Of a stretch of 64,000 nt of DNA, positions 61,162 to 64,000 are shown piece after piece. The stretch covers positions 1 to 64,000 of the forward strand of contig NZ_CDPK01000012.1 of assembly GCF_900068895.1 (NCBI RefSeq). The letters run 5' to 3'. Source of the stretch: Erwinia sp. ErVv1 (GTDB taxonomy: Bacteria > Pseudomonadota > Gammaproteobacteria > Enterobacterales > Enterobacteriaceae). The notes beneath the pieces are model-generated. The model was not told the DNA's origin. It worked only from the letters and a program-made list of their open reading frames with translations, and searched no databases. The position numbers and the translations under genes were made by a program. Numbering within the stretch: position 1 is the first letter of the stretch; every line of letters begins with the position of its first letter.

Positions 61162-61914
61162 CTATCTGTGCTTCAGCGCGAACAAAACCCCGTTAACCAT
61201 GTACCAGACGTAATAGTAATACACTTTTAGTGGATTGTTTTTATAGATAAATCTTAATAAGTCGAGGTGCCACTTCGCCGCTTTGTTTTTATTACGCGAA
61301 AGTGAATCACCCAGCTCATAGTAAACAACCAGTTCCTTATTAATTACGCGAGCCTGCCTGTACTGTTCAAAGAGCTCATACAGGAACAAAAAGTCCTCAT
61401 GACCCTTTTTCTGAAAATAGATACTGCGCGCGGGTCGTCGGTAGCAGACGGAGGAAAAACAGATACGAAACTGCTTTTTCACAAAGCTGTCTTTCATCAG
61501 CAAGGGCTTGTTGTAAGTGACGCTGTAGGATTTGGTGCGGGAGTTGTAACCATAATGCGAGATGACCAGATCGTCACCCGCTGCCAGGGCCTGAACCTGT
61601 AGCATCAGTTTATCGCGCTGCCATTCATCGTCGCTGTCAAGAAAAGCGATAAACTCCTCTTTTGCGGCGCGGAGGCCCACGTTACGGGTTTCGGCCGCAC
61701 CGAGATTGACCTCATTATTGAGCAGGGTAATACGCGGATCCCGGCAGTGCTCCTGCACCAGCGCCAGCGAGTCATCGGTCGATTTATCATTAATCAGATA
61801 GATGCGCCAGTCCGTCCAGGTTTGATCAAGTACCGATTGTACCGCCCGCAGGACCGTGCTGTGCGCATTGTACATGGGGATGATGATGCCCACCGTGCCG
61901 ATTTGATTGTTCAT
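61162..61914 (-). CDS. GT2 glycosyltransferase (AmsB/AmsE-like)
   Basis: A 250-residue GT-A enzyme: GIIIPMYNAHSTVLRAVQSVLDQT (about 9-32), LINDKSTDDS, NVGLRAAKEEFIAFLDSDDEWQRDKL (DxD). A C-terminal helical tail with an amphipathic YYYVWYMVNGVLF segment suggests membrane association. AGGA precedes the ATG. AmsB or AmsE equivalence cannot be settled by eye; it follows the polymerase gene, as amsB does after amsC. Confidence 0.85.
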   Translation of the reverse strand: MNNQIGTVGIIIPMYNAHSTVLRAVQSVLDQTWTDWRIYLINDKSTDDSLALVQEHCRDPRITLLNNEVNLGAAETRNVGLRAAKEEFIAFLDSDDEWQRDKLMLQVQALAAGDDLVISHYGYNSRTKSYSVTYNKPLLMKDSFVKKQFRICFSSVCYRRPARSIYFQKKGHEDFLFLYELFEQYRQARVINKELVVYYELGDSLSRNKNKAAKWHLDLLRFIYKNNPLKVYYYYVWYMVNGVLFALKHR

Positions 61915-62042
61915 CTGATATCCTGAATCTGAATCGTTAAAAGCCAGCCCTGCCGGGGCAAGGGACGGCAGTCAGCATCGCTGCAAACTGAACGATTAAA
62001 AGGGTTATACGTAAGACGGCCAGGGGAACCCTGGCCAGTTAA

Positions 62043-63167
62043 TCAGAAAAGCCTGAAGAGTGGTGCAACGCTGTAGCCGTCGATCGACTGTACGGACAGG
62101 ATGGTGTTATAAGCCAGATAGTAGGACGTCATGGCAAACAGCAGCGCGAAGTTGAGGATCACGTTCCTGATACGCAGCATCAGGAAGGCCAGCAGCAGTG
62201 GCTCACAGTGCAGGAACAGGTTCCCCACCCTGCCTCCCAGAATCGAGAAGTCTGAGAAGACGATACGGACGGCCGCACCAGCGGAGTAAGCGATAAACAG
62301 CAGGTAGGCCAGGCGATCTTTTTCCGTAATAGCTTTGCGGAAGTAGACCATCGTAAAGAAGGCAATAAAAGCGATGTTCTTTAAGTTCGCCAGACCGAAA
62401 ACCGGCGAGGCGACGTCAAAGTTGGTCCCGCTGTAGCCCATGGCCCTGTCACCGATCACCGGTACGATCCCCAGCGAGTCAAGAAACAGCCTTTTACCGC
62501 CGACTATCCCCAGTGGAATAGCAGCAATCACCATCGCCAGGCCAAAATATTTACGCTCTTTCAGGAACAGGAACGGCGTCACCATTAGCACGGCATAGCC
62601 GGTTGAGTGCGACTGCGAACTGAGTACCAGAAAAATAATCGCCAGCAGGTATTTCCGTCCCGCGGCGGAGCAGATGCAGGCCACCGCGAAAGCGCTGGAA
62701 AGACCGAAGCGGATCTGGTTCATATCCTTGTTGATAAACAGGTGCGCCGAATAGAGACAAAGCGAACAGAGGATCAGCGGCGAATATTTTTTATAGATCC
62801 AGGCGTTGGTCGATACCGCGATAAATGCGATGAACAACAGGAAGTAGTAGCTCTGCTGGGTAAACCATGACAGCACCCACGCCAGCAGCATAAACAGATT
62901 TTCGTACCGATAAACGTTGGCAACGGTCTGATAACCACTCATTTCCGTCTGACGGGAAAAGTCGTGGAAAAAGCCCAGATACTGCCAGTCATCAATCCCG
63001 GAACCCGGCCCCCTCATCCCGGCGAAAAGGATCAGGCCAACCGCACCGATAAAGAAGAAATAGGTCACTACCCTTTGCATTTTAGGCTGCGTCAGCTGGC
63101 CAATGGTTGCCAGCTCAAAAAGACAAAAAATGAGCAGTGTGTAGCTAATTATCCAGTATATCGCCAT
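62043..63167 (-). CDS. Exopolysaccharide polymerase (AmsC-like, Wzy/EpsG type)
   Basis: About 374 residues from the ATG at 63167 (GGGGA upstream); an in-frame GTG four codons earlier overlaps that site. Around ten transmembrane segments with a long periplasmic loop after the second; the conserved segment MRGPGSGIDDWQYLGFF (about 56-72) fits EpsG-type polymerases. It is expected to polymerise repeat units flipped by Wzx, in the periplasmic face of the inner membrane. Confidence 0.85.
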   Translation of the reverse strand: MAIYWIISYTLLIFCLFELATIGQLTQPKMQRVVTYFFFIGAVGLILFAGMRGPGSGIDDWQYLGFFHDFSRQTEMSGYQTVANVYRYENLFMLLAWVLSWFTQQSYYFLLFIAFIAVSTNAWIYKKYSPLILCSLCLYSAHLFINKDMNQIRFGLSSAFAVACICSAAGRKYLLAIIFLVLSSQSHSTGYAVLMVTPFLFLKERKYFGLAMVIAAIPLGIVGGKRLFLDSLGIVPVIGDRAMGYSGTNFDVASPVFGLANLKNIAFIAFFTMVYFRKAITEKDRLAYLLFIAYSAGAAVRIVFSDFSILGGRVGNLFLHCEPLLLAFLMLRIRNVILNFALLFAMTSYYLAYNTILSVQSIDGYSVAPLFRLF

Positions 63168-63208
63168 TCTTTTCCCCACCGCGCTATCTTTCCTGGCGGA
63201 AGATAACG

Positions 63209-64000
63209 CTATTTTCTACCGAACCGCTGGCTGACTTTATCCTTCAAACGATTGATAAAGTAGGTACGGTTGTCTTTATTTGTTAAGAAAAAGTAGCGAA
63301 TAAAACTCACGCTGGCCTGGAGAGACTTGCCATCCATTTTGTATCTCAGCGGCAGCTTATACGCTTTATAAGTATTGATATCGCGCTGGGTGAGATAAGG
63401 CTTCATGGTATCCAGCCAGAAAAGTGAGTAGTTAACCGACTCGCCCTTATGTTTAGACCCAAATTTAGTGATCAGATGATAGTTAGCCAGAGGCTGCTCA
63501 ATCATCACGAACTCATAGCCCTTTTTGTCTGCACGGATGCAGAAATCATAATCCTGATGGCGAATGTAGCGGGTGTCGAAGCGAATATCTTCGGCATATT
63601 CGCGCTTCATCACCAGAGTACTGGTCTGAATAAAGCCGTAACAGCCAAACAGATATTCAGCCACCGTCTCGTTGCGGCCTGGTCGCTGCATCGGCATCAC
63701 CTTCAGGAAATGACCATCCTGAATGATATTGACCTGGCTGAAAATGATGCTTTTCTGGCGACCCTCGGCTTCCAGTCGCTGAATGGTTTTCACCGACTCC
63801 AGCAGCTTGTCGTGGTGCCACTCATCATCCGCATCCAGGAAGCTGATGTAATCCCCGGTCGCCAGCTCAATGCCTTTATTACGGGCACCCGAGCCATTCA
63901 GTTTTTCCTGCGACAGCACGAGGTTGATTTTGAGCTTACTGTATTTTTCTGACTGCACTACCGCGGCTAACTTATCCGCGTCGCTGGATTTGTCATCAAC
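63209..64000 (-). CDS. GT2 glycosyltransferase, 5' end outside the window
   Basis: Partial gene of 264 codons; the frame is open to the window edge and begins inside VDDKSSDADK, the typical second motif of GT-A enzymes. NGSGARNKGIELATGDYISFLDADDEWHHDKL (DxD region) and YIRHQDYDFCIRADKKGYEF (acceptor/catalytic ED-like) follow. The GTG at 63958 is internal. It lies upstream of the polymerase gene in the EPS operon. Only about 20-30 N-terminal residues should be missing. Confidence 0.88.
   Translation of the reverse strand, partial: VDDKSSDADKLAAVVQSEKYSKLKINLVLSQEKLNGSGARNKGIELATGDYISFLDADDEWHHDKLLESVKTIQRLEAEGRQKSIIFSQVNIIQDGHFLKVMPMQRPGRNETVAEYLFGCYGFIQTSTLVMKREYAEDIRFDTRYIRHQDYDFCIRADKKGYEFVMIEQPLANYHLITKFGSKHKGESVNYSLFWLDTMKPYLTQRDINTYKAYKLPLRYKMDGKSLQASVSFIRYFFLTNKDNRTYFINRLKDKVSQRFGRK

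Overview
The window is enterobacterial chromosomal DNA, most probably from Erwiniaceae (Pantoea/Erwinia). Three things point there. The gene order yeeX-yeeA ... dacD ... sbcB-plaP-yeeZ-hisLGDCBHAFI ... gnd follows the E. coli backbone. Proteins such as BdcA, YeeX, YeeA, DacD, SbcB, PlaP, YeeZ and GalF read as close homologues of the E. coli ones. The right end carries an amylovoran/stewartan-type exopolysaccharide operon, which is typical of these plant-associated genera. All assignments come from reading the sequence; no database search was run.

Layout. (1) 1-13.4 kb is an accessory region: an M48 membrane peptidase, two small unknown exported or membrane proteins, and several regulator/enzyme pairs (LysR with alpha/beta hydrolase and GST; bdcR/bdcA; SDR; metallo-beta-lactamase-fold hydrolase with LysR). 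It also holds a decayed contact-dependent inhibition toxin/immunity pair abutting an IS3-family remnant. Four copies of a small imperfect palindrome (core GCTCCTGGCAC or a close variant) lie in its intergenic gaps. (2) 13.4-25.3 kb is the his-flanking backbone (yeeX, yeeA, dacD, sbcB, plaP, yeeZ). It has local replacements: a LysR/phenolic-acid-decarboxylase/DUF3237 set sits where E. coli has sbmC, an acyltransferase lies between dacD and sbcB, and no plaR regulator lies between plaP and yeeZ. (3) 25.4-32.8 kb is the complete his operon with promoter, hisL leader peptide (six His codons) and attenuator. (4) 32.8-36.3 kb holds a YbaK-domain protein, an orphan amino-acid binding protein, a zinc carboxypeptidase-like protein and a Kdo hydroxylase. 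(5) 36.8-51.5 kb is the O-antigen region and is visibly AT-rich: gnd, two GT2 glycosyltransferases, a 1662-residue multidomain protein, an ABC exporter (wzt/wzm), rmlD and rmlC on the minus strand, and rmlB-rmlA divergent on the plus strand. (6) 51.6-64 kb, minus strand, is the 3' part of an amylovoran/stewartan-like Wzx/Wzy operon (GTs, polymerase, tailspike-like AmsF, pyruvyl transferase AmsJ, AmsK, Wzx) followed by galF and galE.

How it works together. RmlABCD make dTDP-L-rhamnose. The two GT2 enzymes and the giant protein probably build a rhamnose-containing O-polysaccharide that Wzm/Wzt exports. The giant protein begins with a methyltransferase, a kinase-like segment and a coiled coil, the layout of the WbdD chain terminator/ruler. 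It continues into an RgpF-like glycosyltransferase domain and a HAD/COG5610 module. Wzt carries a C-terminal extension of the type that recognises a capped chain end. The neighbouring operon uses the other export logic (flippase plus polymerase) for an acidic, pyruvylated exopolysaccharide. GalE, GalF and Gnd supply or modulate sugar nucleotides at the junctions, and the Kdo hydroxylase suggests further tailoring of the LPS core.

The most interesting item is the giant fused protein at 40270-45258. Next come the decayed CDI/IS locus, the paired operators upstream of the phenolic acid decarboxylase, the 65-codon ORF overlapping the plaP start, and the dispersed palindromes.
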